Assembly: GCF_014395785.1 (NCBI RefSeq)
Contig: NZ_CP060713.1
Span: forward strand, 1,268,501-1,332,500
Reading direction: 5' to 3'
Origin: Nocardioides mesophilus
GTDB lineage: Bacteria; Actinomycetota; Actinomycetes; Propionibacteriales; Nocardioidaceae
Length of the DNA stretch: 64,000 nt
The notes under the pieces are model-generated. The model had not been told where the DNA came from. It did no database searches and worked only from the letters and a program-made list of their open reading frames with translations. This document shows positions 1-8,614 of the stretch, piece after piece; the stretch's first letter is position 1, and each line of letters opens with the position of its first letter. The position numbers and the translations under genes were made by a program.

Positions 1-489
1 GAACAGCACCGGCGGCGCCGCGATCAGGCTGACGGCGAGGTCGAGTCGGCGGCGCATGCCCCCGGAGTAGGTCTTCACCACCCGGTCGGCTGCGTCGCTC
101 AGCGCGAACCGCTCGAGCAGGTCCTCCCCCGCGGGCCGGATCCGGCGGCGGGGCAGCCCGGCGAGGCGGCCGATCAGCCAGAGGTTCTCCCGGGCGGTGA
201 GCAGCTCGTCGACGGTGGCGGCCTGGCCGGTCAGGCCCATGCTGCGGCGGACCAGGTCGGGCTCGCCGACCACGTCGTGACCGGCCACCCGGGCGCTGCC
301 CGAGGTGGGGACCGACAGCGTGGTGAGCATCCGGACGGTGGTGGTCTTGCCGGCGCCGTTGGGACCGAGCAGGCCCAGGACGGTGCCCTCCGGGACGGTG
401 AAGCTGACCCCGTCCACGGCGGTCGTCTCGCCGAACCGCTTGACGAGGTCCACGGCCTCGACGGCCGGGCCGGTGTAGGGGGTGGTCAT
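1..489 (-). CDS. ABC transporter ATP-binding protein, DrrA-type (3' end cut by window edge)
   Basis: This is the nucleotide-binding subunit of an export-type ABC transporter, which would hydrolyse ATP at the inner face of the membrane. The first 163 residues are present. Walker A (GPNGAGKTT) lies at residues 42-50, the Q-loop near residue 89, and the signature YSGGM at 141-145 followed by RRRLD. The Walker B aspartate lies beyond the window edge. The sequence style, with VDLVKRFG near the N-terminus and GMRRRLDLAVSLI after the signature, is that of the daunorubicin-resistance (DrrA) family. The ATG follows GAGGTG at a good ribosome-binding distance. The partner permease is expected outside the window. 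Family assignment is firm; the substrate is unknown. Confidence 0.9.
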   Translation of the reverse strand, partial: MTTPYTGPAVEAVDLVKRFGETTAVDGVSFTVPEGTVLGLLGPNGAGKTTTVRMLTTLSVPTSGSARVAGHDVVGEPDLVRRSMGLTGQAATVDELLTARENLWLIGRLAGLPRRRIRPAGEDLLERFALSDAADRVVKTYSGGMRRRLDLAVSLIAAPPVLF

Positions 490-656
490 GGGCTCACCTC
501 AGCAGGGGCCGCCGACAGTTCCGCGGGCGGGGTCGGGAAGTGGTGCACGAGGTCCTCCGGGGTCGGGCGGACGGGACGCTGCTGCCCATCCTTGCGAGGT
601 GAGACCGGCCGCGGCCACCGAATTCATCGGCCCGGTGCGGCCCGGTGCGGCCCACA

Positions 657-706
657 GCGACCCCGCGCGACCCAGCGCGACCCCGCGCGACCCGGCGCGA
701 CCCAGG
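657..706. repeat. Five tandem 10-bp units, GCGACCCNGC
   Basis: Five head-to-tail decamers run from 657 to 706 and vary only at the eighth base and in the last unit. They sit in the 221-bp gap between the start of the ABC gene and the stop of the sugar-phosphate transferase gene. Just upstream there is also a doubled CCGGTGCGGCC. No hairpin or gene was recognised here. The unit is out of phase with codons, so it does not look like a coding repeat. Confidence 0.8.
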
Positions 707-710
707 ACGC

Positions 711-2168
711 TCAGTAGGCCCCGGAGGAGCCGAGCACCGCCCGCACCGTCTTGGCCATGATCACGAAGTCGCTGGTCATCGACCAGTTGTCGACGTAGTA
801 CAGGTCGAGGCGGACCGACTCCTCCCAGGTCAGCTCCGAGCGCCCGGAGACCTGCCACAGCCCGGTGACACCGGGCCGGACCAGCAGCCGGCGCCGGACG
901 TCGATCTCGTAGGCGTCGACCTCGCGCTGCAGCGGCGGCCGCGGACCGACCAGGCTCATCTCGCCGCGCAGCACGTTGACCAGCTGCGGCAGCTCGTCGA
1001 GGGAGTAGCGGCGCAGCAGGGCGCCCACCGGGGTGACCCGCGGGTCCTGGCGCATCTTGAACAACACCCCGGCGCCCTCGTTGTGCTCGTGCAGGTGCGC
1101 CAGGCGGGACTCGGCGTCGACCACCATCGAGCGGAACTTCAGCATCCGGAACGGCTCGCCGTGCCTCCCCACCCGGGCCTGGTGGAAGAACACCGGTCCG
1201 CCGTCGTGCCGCTTGACCAGCACCGCCACGACCAGCAGCAACGGGGAGAGCAGGACCAGGAGCACCGCGGCGACGGTGACGTCGAAGACCCGCTTGGGCA
1301 GGCCGCCCGCCTCGCTGGCCTGCGGCTGCTCGACGTGCAGCAGCGGCAGCCCGGCCACCGGCCGCATCGAGATCCGGGGACCGGCGACGTCGGTGAGCGA
1401 GGGCACCACGACCAGGTCGATGTCGGAGCCCTCGAGGTGCCAGGCGATCCGGCGCAGCTGACCGGCGCTGTCGTAGGCGCCGCGGGCGACCAGCACCGTG
1501 TCGGCGCCGGCCTCGCGGCAGGCCGCCCGGATCTCGGCGGTGGTGCCGAGCACCGGCAGCCCCAGGCTCTCCTCGACCAGCCCGCCGGGCGGCAGGCAGA
1601 CCCCGACGACCTGGTAGCCGACGTACCGCTCCCGCTCGAGGACGGCGGTGACCTCGGCGATACCGCTGGGACCGCCGACCACGATCACCCGGTGCAGCAG
1701 GTGTCCGCGCATCCGCAGCGCGTGCAGCACCTTGCGGACGGCGTACCGCTCGAGCAGCAGCAGCGGCGTGCCGAGGGCGAAGGCCAGCAGCACGAAGCCG
1801 CGCGAGAGCGGCACCCCGACGAGGTAGCAGAACATGCCGACCAGGCCGGCGGTGATCACCGACGCGAGCGAGACCGCCCGGAACTCCGCGGGCCCGGTGC
1901 CGAACAGCCGCACGGCGTAGCCACCTTCGGCGGCCAGGATGGCCAGCCAGGTGAGCACGATCCAGGGGCCGGCGGAGAGGAACGGGGTGGCGGGGCCGCC
2001 CGGGTCGACGAACCAGATGTCGATCGCGACCCGCATCTCCGCGGCCAGCAGCAGGGACACCCCGAGCGTGAGCAGGTCGAGGACGGCCACCGCGGCGATG
2101 AGGGCCCGCAGCCGCACCACGGTCCGCGACGCCGGCGCCTCGAGGAGCTCTGCGCGGTCGTCGGGCAC
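711..2168 (-). CDS. Exopolysaccharide polyprenyl glycosylphosphotransferase (copy 1)
   Basis: This is an initiating enzyme of surface-polysaccharide synthesis. It would transfer a sugar-1-phosphate from a nucleotide sugar to undecaprenyl phosphate at the inner membrane (WbaP/WcaJ-like family). The 485-residue protein has several N-terminal membrane segments, a central Rossmann-like sensor region, and a C-terminal bacterial sugar-transferase domain from about residue 285. That domain carries KFRSM, DELPQLVNVLRGEMSLVGPRP and RPGVTGLWQVSGR. GTG at 2168 was chosen because it gives the same N-terminal length as the paralogue at 13605-15047 and has a GGAAGGGG upstream; the open frame runs further upstream but looks non-coding. 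The nucleotide sugar used cannot be read from sequence. Confidence 0.9.
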   Translation of the reverse strand: MPDDRAELLEAPASRTVVRLRALIAAVAVLDLLTLGVSLLLAAEMRVAIDIWFVDPGGPATPFLSAGPWIVLTWLAILAAEGGYAVRLFGTGPAEFRAVSLASVITAGLVGMFCYLVGVPLSRGFVLLAFALGTPLLLLERYAVRKVLHALRMRGHLLHRVIVVGGPSGIAEVTAVLERERYVGYQVVGVCLPPGGLVEESLGLPVLGTTAEIRAACREAGADTVLVARGAYDSAGQLRRIAWHLEGSDIDLVVVPSLTDVAGPRISMRPVAGLPLLHVEQPQASEAGGLPKRVFDVTVAAVLLVLLSPLLLVVAVLVKRHDGGPVFFHQARVGRHGEPFRMLKFRSMVVDAESRLAHLHEHNEGAGVLFKMRQDPRVTPVGALLRRYSLDELPQLVNVLRGEMSLVGPRPPLQREVDAYEIDVRRRLLVRPGVTGLWQVSGRSELTWEESVRLDLYYVDNWSMTSDFVIMAKTVRAVLGSSGAY

Positions 2169-2380
2169 GAGTGGGCTACCCCTTCCGCGAGGCGTGGCGG
2201 GCGGTGACCTCCGCCGCGGCACGTCGGGCGGTTGGCACCGTTTGGTCGAAACGACATGGTACGTCGCGCCGCCGACGCTCTCCGGTCCGTTGCGGGCCGG
2301 AGGACGCCGCGCACCAACCGGGTCGCGGCCCGGGCGCAGCACCCGTCGACGCGGCAGCCTCGCCGCCAGCCCAGCGAGAG

Positions 2381-2671
2381 TCAGCGGCGGGTGAGCGACC
2401 GCAGCGCCGGGCGGGCGTCGACGAGGTAGACGATCGCGACGACGGCACCGAGCAGGTTCACGATGTGGAAGGGGGCGCTCAGCAGCACGATGTGCGCGGC
2501 GAGGGCCACGCCGAGGATGATCAGCCAGAGGTTCTTGGACTGCTTGTCCGCGGCGACGTACGCCTCGCGCCGGTGCGACAGCGCGTCGATGAAGGCCCAC
2601 GCCTGCAGGGCGAGGAGCGCCAGGGTGAGGGCGAGCAACAAGAAGCTCTGGAGGCCGAAGAGCATGGACAC
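2381..2671 (-). CDS. DUF2516 family membrane protein
   Basis: This small integral membrane protein has 96 residues and three predicted membrane segments, around residues 5-28, 45-65 and 68-84. Between the first two is a short charged loop (SHRREAYVAADKQSKN) typical of the actinobacterial DUF2516 family, whose function is not known. GTG at 2671 and ATG at 2665 are both possible starts, two codons apart. It stands alone between the sugar transferase and the HbhA-like gene, with no shared overlap to suggest an operon. Confidence 0.8.
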   Translation of the reverse strand: MSMLFGLQSFLLLALTLALLALQAWAFIDALSHRREAYVAADKQSKNLWLIILGVALAAHIVLLSAPFHIVNLLGAVVAIVYLVDARPALRSLTRR

Positions 2672-2719
2672 ACCACCAGCGTAGCCAATCTGCGAAGCGC
2701 ACGCTGCCCGCAGACGACA

Positions 2720-2751
2720 CCGGGCCCCCGGCGTGGTCGCCGAGGGCCCGG
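2720..2751 (-). terminator. Nested hairpin downstream of the HbhA-like gene
   Basis: CCGGGCCC (2720-2727) pairs with GGGCCCGG (2744-2751). The loop itself holds CGGCG-tggt-CGCCG, so a long, nearly continuous GC stem can form 48 bp past the stop codon at 2799. There is no T tract, as is usual for actinobacterial intrinsic terminators. Confidence 0.6.
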
Positions 2752-2798
2752 GTGCTGCTTCAGAACAGCGTCAGCTGTCCGTCAGGAGCCGGATCGCT

Positions 2799-3542
2799 TC
2801 ACTTGTCGCTGGTGCCGGCCTTGGCGGCGGCGTCGCCGGCGGCCTCGACCGCCGCGGAGGCGGTCTCGCGAGCAGCGGTGGCGGTCGCCTTGGCCGACGA
2901 GGTGGCCGGCTTGGCCGACTTCTTCGCCGTCGAGGAGGTCCGCTTGGCCGCGCCCTTGGTGGCGTCGGCCGCCGTCTTCGCGGCGTCGGTGGCGGCGTCG
3001 GAGGTGGTCCTGGCCGCGGCGGAGGACGACTTCTTGGCCGTCGTGCTGGTCTTCTTGGCAGCCTTCTTGGCCTGCGTGCTGGTGGTCTTGACCTTCGCCT
3101 TGGTGGTGCCGGCGGCGGCCTTGGCCTCCTGGGTCGACTCCTGGCGACGGACCCGGGCGACGAAGGTGTGGCCGCGGGCGGCGAGCACCTCGTAGCTCTT
3201 GTTCAGGTCGTCCAGGGTCTCGGTCAGCTCGCCGACGTACTCGTTCACGGCCTTCTGCAGCCGGGTCGGGAGCGCCTTGGCCTCGGCCTGGAGCTCGGTG
3301 ATCCGGGACTCGATCGTGGACTGCGCCTTCTTGACGTCGCTCTGCAGCTCGTCGACGCGTCCGGTGACCATCGAGACGGCCTGGTCGCGCAGCGCCTTGG
3401 GCTCGAGCTCGATCTTGGAGAAGCGGGCCTGGGCCTCGGCGGCCGCGCTGCGGGCGTAGCCGACGGCGAGGTCACCGGCACCGACCACGGCGTAGAGCGG
3501 GGTGGTGTCGAGCTTGAAGGTACGGGTCTGGGTGTCAGTCAT
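2799..3542 (-). CDS. HbhA-like Lys/Ala-rich coiled-coil protein
   Basis: The 247-residue protein resembles mycobacterial heparin-binding haemagglutinin. The N-terminal half (roughly residues 15-150) is charged and predicted coiled coil. The C-terminal ~100 residues are low-complexity Lys/Ala/Thr/Ser repeats such as AAKKTS and TAKKS, as in the HbhA heparin-binding tail and histone-like tails. There is no signal peptide. ATG at 3542 was chosen because AGGAGGAG lies just upstream; it overlaps the stop of the XRE gene by 8 bp, so the two are probably one transcript. A role in adhesion, DNA binding or lipid inclusions cannot be separated from sequence alone. Confidence 0.75.
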   Translation of the reverse strand: MTDTQTRTFKLDTTPLYAVVGAGDLAVGYARSAAAEAQARFSKIELEPKALRDQAVSMVTGRVDELQSDVKKAQSTIESRITELQAEAKALPTRLQKAVNEYVGELTETLDDLNKSYEVLAARGHTFVARVRRQESTQEAKAAAGTTKAKVKTTSTQAKKAAKKTSTTAKKSSSAAARTTSDAATDAAKTAADATKGAAKRTSSTAKKSAKPATSSAKATATAARETASAAVEAAGDAAAKAGTSDK

Positions 3543-3915
3543 CTGACTCCTCCTCATGGTGGGGGTTGGCTGCCCGGAACGACTGGTAGACGTCGAGCAG
3601 GGACTGCTTCTGTCGTTCGGTCAGGCCTGTGTCGGCGAGGATCGCCAGCTCGACCGACCGGACCTCGCCGTCGTCCGGGTCGAGGATCCCGGCCCGGACG
3701 TAGAGCGTCTCGGCAGAGATCCGCAGTGCCTTGGCGAGCTGTTGCAGCACCTCGGCGGACGGCCGGCGCAGGCCGCGTTCGATCTGGCTGAGGTACGGGT
3801 TCGAGACGCCGGTCTGCTCGGCGAGCTGCCGCAGGGAGAGCTGCGCGGACAGGCGCTGCTCCCTGAGGTAGTCACCCAACGTGCCGACGGTCTTGCCGAC
3901 TCCGAACTTCGCCAT
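3535..3915 (-). CDS. XRE-family helix-turn-helix regulator
   Basis: This is a cytoplasmic DNA-binding protein of 126 residues. A Cro/C1-type HTH spans about residues 13-66, with the recognition region VSNPYLSQIERGLRRPS and then LQQLAKAL. The C-terminal part is short and acidic, ending in EEESDD. It is the first gene of a two-gene unit with the HbhA-like gene, and the two overlap by 8 bp. Homologous XRE-HbhA pairs are common in actinobacteria, which suggests that this protein regulates its neighbour; that is an inference. GGAGAC precedes the ATG. Confidence 0.85.
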   Translation of the reverse strand: MAKFGVGKTVGTLGDYLREQRLSAQLSLRQLAEQTGVSNPYLSQIERGLRRPSAEVLQQLAKALRISAETLYVRAGILDPDDGEVRSVELAILADTGLTERQKQSLLDVYQSFRAANPHHEEESDD

Positions 3916-4099
3916 GTCTCCATAGTGCTAACTTCTGCAAGCACAATCAAGCCAGGGCGGGGTGAGACAGCCCACAGACTCTTGGTCGACAAGGTGGTTT
4001 GCCCCGGCGAGGGTGCGTGCTGGGTGCATTCGCAACGCTTTCCGCGTGTACGTCGTCAGCGGGATCGGCCGGTCCGGGAGCCCCCGCGGCCCGGTTCGT

Positions 4100-5677
4100 C
4101 TAGGCGCGGAGCGCGGGACCCTGCGCGTGCCACCAGCGGGCCGCGGAGCGCTGCCACGGCGGCGCGGACTCGGAGGCCGCGATCATCGGCAGCGCCGGCG
4201 ACCCGGACATGCCGAGGGCGTACATCTTCGCCCGCTCGCCCAGCGACCACTCCTGGCCGAGGGAGGAGCGCAGCACCTGGTCGGAGGTCGCGCTCAACGG
4301 CATGTGCCCGATGCCCTGGATCAGCGGCGAGCGCACCGCCTCGTCGGGATCGTCCATCAGGCTGAGGATCCGCAGCCGGTGGGAGCCGTCGGAGAGGTAG
4401 CGGGCCAGGGTGGCCATCCGCATGCGCATCCACGGCGACTGCTGCTCGCGGTCGCCGAGCACCATCAGCAGGCAGTCGGTGACGGCCTGGCCGAAGGGGG
4501 AGGACGCGATCAGCAGCGCGGCGAGGTGGCGCCGCTCGGAGTCACGGTGGAAGAGCGCTTCGCGAACCAGCCGGGTCAGCATCCGGTCCTCGTGGTAGGC
4601 CGCCTCCTGCGGCACCCGGCGGCGGGCGTGGTCGGCGACCTGCTGGGCGAAGGAGCGGGCCCGGGTGGCGACGATCTCCTCGCCGTGCTCGACCGCATAG
4701 CCGAGCTTGCGGCGCCCGGCCCGGGTGGCGGCGTGCACCAGCGTCGAGCGGACCCCCTCGGGCATCTCCGCGATCAGCTCGAGCAGGTCCTCGCCGGCCT
4801 TGGCCGGATTGCGCCGCCACAGCGTCAGCACGATCATGTCGAGGCGGTCGCGCTCCTCGGGCGTGAAGTGGCCGCGGGCGAGCTTCTGGGTGGCCAGCCA
4901 GACGCCGGTGGAGAAGGCCAGCTCGTTGGAGGGGTCCTCGACGATGTCGAGCACCAGCCGCGACGCCTCCCGGGTCGGCAGCCGGTCCAGCAGCCCGACC
5001 GGGCTGGTGATGACCTGCACGTCGGCGTCGGCGACGTACGCCGCGATCGCGTCGACGAGGAACGGCTGCGCCCGCGGCAGCAGGGCGATGTTGAACGCGG
5101 CGGTGCTGTACTGCCGGTAGGCGAGCTTGACGCTGCGCGGGACCAGCCAGACCAGCCGGGTGCACAGCTTTCGCCAGGTCTCCGCCCGCAGGTGCACCAG
5201 CGGCGCCGCGGCCAGGTGCCAGCCGAGGTCCTGCCAGTCCCGCGCCAGCGCCCGGCCGTCCTCGGCGAGGTCGATCAGCTCGTCGAGCCGGGTGCTGAAC
5301 TCCGGGGAGGCCGGGTCGAGCCGGGGACGCACCAGCCGGGTCTTCACGCCGGGCAGGATCGAGCCGACGTAGGAGGTGATCGAGGAGATCCGCCCGACCT
5401 CGAGGCCGAGGACCCGCTCGTAGGCCGCCATCGCCTCGTAGGAGATCGGGATCTCTCCGGACTCCCAGCGGGACAGCACGCTGCGGCTGGCCGGCATCCC
5501 GGCGTCGGCGAGCGCGGCGGCGAACACCCTGCCGTCGCCGAAGGCCGGGTCCTCGTGGTGCAGCCGCGACATCGCGAGCAGCCACCCGATCCGCGCCTCG
5601 ACGTCGACGGCGGCCGCGTTGATCGGCGTCTCGTCGTAGGCGATGCGCTGCACCCGCCCCGGCCGCTTCGCCGTCAC
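4100..5677 (-). CDS. HTH-domain protein with long helical C-terminal region
   Basis: The 525-residue protein has an XRE-like helix-turn-helix near residues 55-105 (SRSVLSRWESGEIPISYEAM, then an LGL motif). The following ~400 residues are almost entirely alpha-helical and look like irregular HEAT-like repeats. There is no kinase, nuclease or sensory motif and no membrane segment. It stands alone, with a gap of about 120 bp to the DUF4012 gene upstream. Related long HTH proteins occur in Nocardioidaceae without an assigned role. It is probably a transcription regulator whose C-terminal scaffold senses a ligand or partner, but the function is not recognised. Confidence 0.75.
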   Translation of the reverse strand: MTAKRPGRVQRIAYDETPINAAAVDVEARIGWLLAMSRLHHEDPAFGDGRVFAAALADAGMPASRSVLSRWESGEIPISYEAMAAYERVLGLEVGRISSITSYVGSILPGVKTRLVRPRLDPASPEFSTRLDELIDLAEDGRALARDWQDLGWHLAAAPLVHLRAETWRKLCTRLVWLVPRSVKLAYRQYSTAAFNIALLPRAQPFLVDAIAAYVADADVQVITSPVGLLDRLPTREASRLVLDIVEDPSNELAFSTGVWLATQKLARGHFTPEERDRLDMIVLTLWRRNPAKAGEDLLELIAEMPEGVRSTLVHAATRAGRRKLGYAVEHGEEIVATRARSFAQQVADHARRRVPQEAAYHEDRMLTRLVREALFHRDSERRHLAALLIASSPFGQAVTDCLLMVLGDREQQSPWMRMRMATLARYLSDGSHRLRILSLMDDPDEAVRSPLIQGIGHMPLSATSDQVLRSSLGQEWSLGERAKMYALGMSGSPALPMIAASESAPPWQRSAARWWHAQGPALRA

Positions 5678-5797
5678 CCCGACCTCCTGTCTGCTCCCTG
5701 GCCGCAGCCTAGAGCGCCTCGCCGACGCTCGCGAACTGCCGCACGGAGCGCCGGCCGGCCGTTCCTCGCGATCCGCCCCGCCCGTGGCCCTCCGGCC

Positions 5798-7558
5798 TCA
5801 GGAGCAGGCGGAGCGGGTCACCGTGCCGACCCCCGGTCCGCGGGCACCCGGAGTGACCCGCAGCGTCGGCTGACCGGTCTGGTCGCGCCCGGAGACCAGC
5901 TCCAGGGTGAGGCTGCGCCGCTGTCCCGGTGCCAGGTCGAGGGTCGTCCTGGTCAGCGCCCGGCCGTCGTGCTCGAGCCCGGCCAGCTGCTGGTCGCCGC
6001 CGTCGAGACGGGCCGACTCCAGCCAGCCGCCGACCGGTGCGTAGAGCAGCAGCGTGGTGCGGATCGTGCCGCGCGGGGCGCCGGCCACCGACTCCGCGAC
6101 GTAGTCGGGCAGCGTGCTCGCGTCGGCCGGGGCCAACGAGCGCAGCGACAGCTCCACGGTGAGGTGCTGCCGGCCGGCCACGCAGCGGTCGGCGCGCAGG
6201 TCGGCGGAGTAGTCGAGGTAGTAGTCCATCTTCGCGCCGGTGCCGTCGTTGAGGAACACCCCGACCCGCGGGAAGTCCTGCGGCTCGGTCGCCAGCACGC
6301 CGCCGAGCCGGGTCGGACCGAGCAGCGCCTGCTCCTCGGGGTGGCTGGACCACACCAGCAGCCGGCGCTCGTCGCCGCCCTGCGCCAGCGCGTCGAGGAC
6401 CGCCTGCGGCTCGCCCTGGCCGGAGGTGACCGCCTCGAAGACGTTGCGCGCCACGCTGGCGAAGAAGATGTTCTGCCGCGTCGGGTCCTTGATCTCGGCG
6501 TAGACGTCGCTGAGCAGCAGCGAGACGGCGTTGTCGGCGGTCAGCGTCCGGCCGCCGGCCAGCGGGACCGGGCCGGTGCCACGCAGCAGGTAGGACAGCG
6601 CGACCGGGTCGGTGGAGAGCACGCCGTCGACCTGGAGGCCGTGCCGCTCGTTCCACATGGCGCGGATCAGCTGCGCGGACCGGGGGAAGTCCGGGGTGAA
6701 GTTGACGTCCTGGGGGTAGCGCCCCAGGTTCTCGCCGAACAGCTGCACCTCGTCGCCGGTCAGCGGGATCGGCGGCTCCTCGAACCGGCCGATGGTCGCG
6801 GCGTCGCCCTGCTTGCCGAGGGTGATCCTCCCGTGGTCGGCGGTGACGACCGCGAAGGCGCCGGGGATGCCGCCGGTGGCCCGGACCTCCGCGTTGTTCT
6901 GGAAGAGCATCAGGTAGTCCCGGCGCCCCTCGGCGCCGAGCATCGGGGGCAGCAGCCGGACGGCGAGCGAGGCGCGCTTGGAGAGGCTGGCAGCCTCCTG
7001 GAGCTTGTCCTGCAGCAGCCGCACCGGGGCGGCGAGCTGCGGGGCGAGCTCCTCGACGTCGAGCCCGCGCACCCGGTCCACCTGGGTCTGCAGCCGCTCG
7101 TCCGAGGCGACCACCTGCGGCGCGACCGCCGTCAGCGGCTCGAGGTCGATCCGTCTGCCGCGGGGGCGGAGGTTGGCCGGCTTGAGGGTCTCGGTCGCCT
7201 CCACGACGCCCGGCAGCACGCCGGTGGCGAGCTCGTCGGTGACGTCGGCGACGGTGCGGACCGCGACGACGTTCGGACCGACCCCGGGGATCCGGCTGGT
7301 CAGCCACCAGCCGGGGCCGTCGGTCTTCGAGCGGGCCCGGTCGGCGTCTGCCTGCGCGTCGGCGAGGGTCTCCCGGGCCGCCGCGGAGTCGCCGGCGGTC
7401 AGCTGTTCGGAGAGCTCGGTGAAGTCGTCGGCGACGTCCGCCAGAGCCTCCTTGGCCTGCAGCGCCTGCCAGCCGGTGAAGAGGACGAGCACGACGGCGA
7501 CGACCCCGACGAGCACCAGGGCCCATCGGAGTCGTCGCGCGTTCCTGCCTGCTGCCAC
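5798..7558 (-). CDS. DUF4012 domain-containing membrane-anchored protein
   Basis: The 586-residue protein has one N-terminal membrane segment (about residues 12-32) and then a large extracytoplasmic domain. Its early part (35-180) is helical and coiled-coil-like. The DUF4012 core follows, recognisable by YLMLFQNNAEVRATGGIPGA and, later, the DPVALSYLLRGTGPV and VYAEIKDP regions. DUF4012 proteins are often found near surface-polysaccharide genes in actinobacteria, which fits the two sugar-phosphate transferases nearby, but their biochemical role is unknown. The ATG is the first in frame; the next gene on the strand ends 20 bp later. Confidence 0.85.
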   Translation of the reverse strand: MAAGRNARRLRWALVLVGVVAVVLVLFTGWQALQAKEALADVADDFTELSEQLTAGDSAAARETLADAQADADRARSKTDGPGWWLTSRIPGVGPNVVAVRTVADVTDELATGVLPGVVEATETLKPANLRPRGRRIDLEPLTAVAPQVVASDERLQTQVDRVRGLDVEELAPQLAAPVRLLQDKLQEAASLSKRASLAVRLLPPMLGAEGRRDYLMLFQNNAEVRATGGIPGAFAVVTADHGRITLGKQGDAATIGRFEEPPIPLTGDEVQLFGENLGRYPQDVNFTPDFPRSAQLIRAMWNERHGLQVDGVLSTDPVALSYLLRGTGPVPLAGGRTLTADNAVSLLLSDVYAEIKDPTRQNIFFASVARNVFEAVTSGQGEPQAVLDALAQGGDERRLLVWSSHPEEQALLGPTRLGGVLATEPQDFPRVGVFLNDGTGAKMDYYLDYSADLRADRCVAGRQHLTVELSLRSLAPADASTLPDYVAESVAGAPRGTIRTTLLLYAPVGGWLESARLDGGDQQLAGLEHDGRALTRTTLDLAPGQRRSLTLELVSGRDQTGQPTLRVTPGARGPGVGTVTRSACS

Positions 7559-7577
7559 CCGAGCGGTTGCGGCCGGC

Positions 7578-8327
7578 TCAGCGTCGCGGCTTGAGCACGA
7601 AGGTGCGGTCAGCCGAGGCCTGCTGGAAGTTCTTGTTGCCCAGGTAGCTCACCCGTGCCGTCCACACCCCGCGCTTGAAGACCCTGCCGAAGCGGGCCTC
7701 GATGAGCCCGGAGCCGTCCTCGAGCTTCTGCACGCGGACGACCTGGGTCTCCACGGCACCACCGTTGTAGATCCGCACCCGGGCGGAGCCGTTCGGGGCG
7801 AGGTTGGCCGAGCCGACGGTGGCGGTGACGCTGGGGTGGCCGCCGGCGCGGCGGTTCGGCGCCTTGAGGCGCGTGATCGAGGTGTCGGCCCGCGTGACGG
7901 TGAGGTACGTCGTGTCGCTGCTGCCGCCGTACTCGCCGGTGTCGCAGTTGGGGACGAACCTGGCGCTGACCGGGTAGGTCTCCTGCGCGGCGAGGTCGCG
8001 CGGCAGCGTCTTGCGCGCCACGCCGTTGTTGACGCCCACCGTCCAGCTGCGGCCGGCCACCGAGATCCGGACGTTGCCGGTCGGCTTGCCGACGTTGGCC
8101 GTCACCGTCGCCACCGCGACGTTGGTGAGGCCGTAGGGCTGGGCCGGGTTGCGCAGGGCGACGTTGGTGATCGTGGCGATGGCGCTCGGGTAGTCCTTCT
8201 TGCACGCCACCTTCTCGATCGACGGCGACGAGCCGACCGTGGCCGGGGCGCTGAGGCCGGCGACGGCGATCACCGCTCCGGCGGCTGCCGCGGACGCGAC
8301 GGACTTCTTCAAGATGGCTGCGAACAT
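7578..8327 (-). CDS. Secreted Ig-like domain protein
   Basis: This is a 249-residue exported protein. A signal peptide of about 30 residues (KKSVASAAAAGAVIAVAGLSAPA) is followed by two beta-rich repeats of the bacterial Ig-like/Big type. Each contains an ATVTANVG or SVTATVGS strand and an RISVAGRSW or ARVRIYNGG strand. No catalytic motif is visible. ATG at 8327, preceded by GGGGAAAG, was chosen because it begins a clean signal peptide; the frame stays open upstream. It lies just upstream of the DUF4012 gene (20 bp), so the two may be co-transcribed and act together at the envelope. Confidence 0.8.
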   Translation of the reverse strand: MFAAILKKSVASAAAAGAVIAVAGLSAPATVGSSPSIEKVACKKDYPSAIATITNVALRNPAQPYGLTNVAVATVTANVGKPTGNVRISVAGRSWTVGVNNGVARKTLPRDLAAQETYPVSARFVPNCDTGEYGGSSDTTYLTVTRADTSITRLKAPNRRAGGHPSVTATVGSANLAPNGSARVRIYNGGAVETQVVRVQKLEDGSGLIEARFGRVFKRGVWTARVSYLGNKNFQQASADRTFVLKPRR

Positions 8328-8472
8328 GCCCGAGCTTTCCCCTCGCTGAATGTGGAGGTCCCGCGCCGGCCCCGCATCAAACCGTATCAATTGCGGCTCA
8401 GCACGCGAACCGGCAAAGAGGACCTTCTCAGGCGTAACCCCCGGTTCGGCCCGAGTAGCCACGCAATCGCGT

Positions 8473-8500
8473 GAAATGACTACGCCCGCCTAGTCATTTC
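8473..8500. promoter_or_regulatory. 10-bp inverted repeat, GAAATGACTA-N8-TAGTCATTTC
   Basis: This is a perfect 10-bp inverted repeat with an 8-bp spacer, 146 bp upstream of the secreted Ig-like gene. A further TGACTA half-site follows at 8501-8506. The arms are much more AT-rich than the surroundings. The arrangement fits an operator for a dimeric regulator in the upstream region of the minus-strand gene, though a transcribed hairpin is also possible. Confidence 0.55.
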
Positions 8501-8614
8501 TGACTACGAATCGTGTCGATCCCCGCCTCCGACCGGCCCTTTTGTTGCCCGGCGAGGTGGGTGCCTGCAACAACCGTACGTCCGGACGAGGCTCCCCGGA
8601 GCGCCGCCGATCAC

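Noticed and set aside
490-623. Short frame ending in an ATGA overlap with the ABC gene
   Set aside because: It reads into a stop at 624 without a usable start and its product is not family-like; it may be a vestige but could not be supported.
645-2207. 520-codon plus-strand frame opposite the sugar transferase
   Set aside because: Its product is Gln/His/Arg-rich and antisense to a well-supported enzyme.
2799-3915. XRE/HbhA-like pair as a toxin-antitoxin system
   Set aside because: The second protein is a long coiled coil with a Lys-rich tail, not a toxin fold, and gene sizes do not fit.
3962-7594. A 1210-codon frame on the plus strand
   Set aside because: It lies antisense to the HTH and DUF4012 genes, which have normal folds and codon use. 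Long antisense frames are expected in high-GC DNA.
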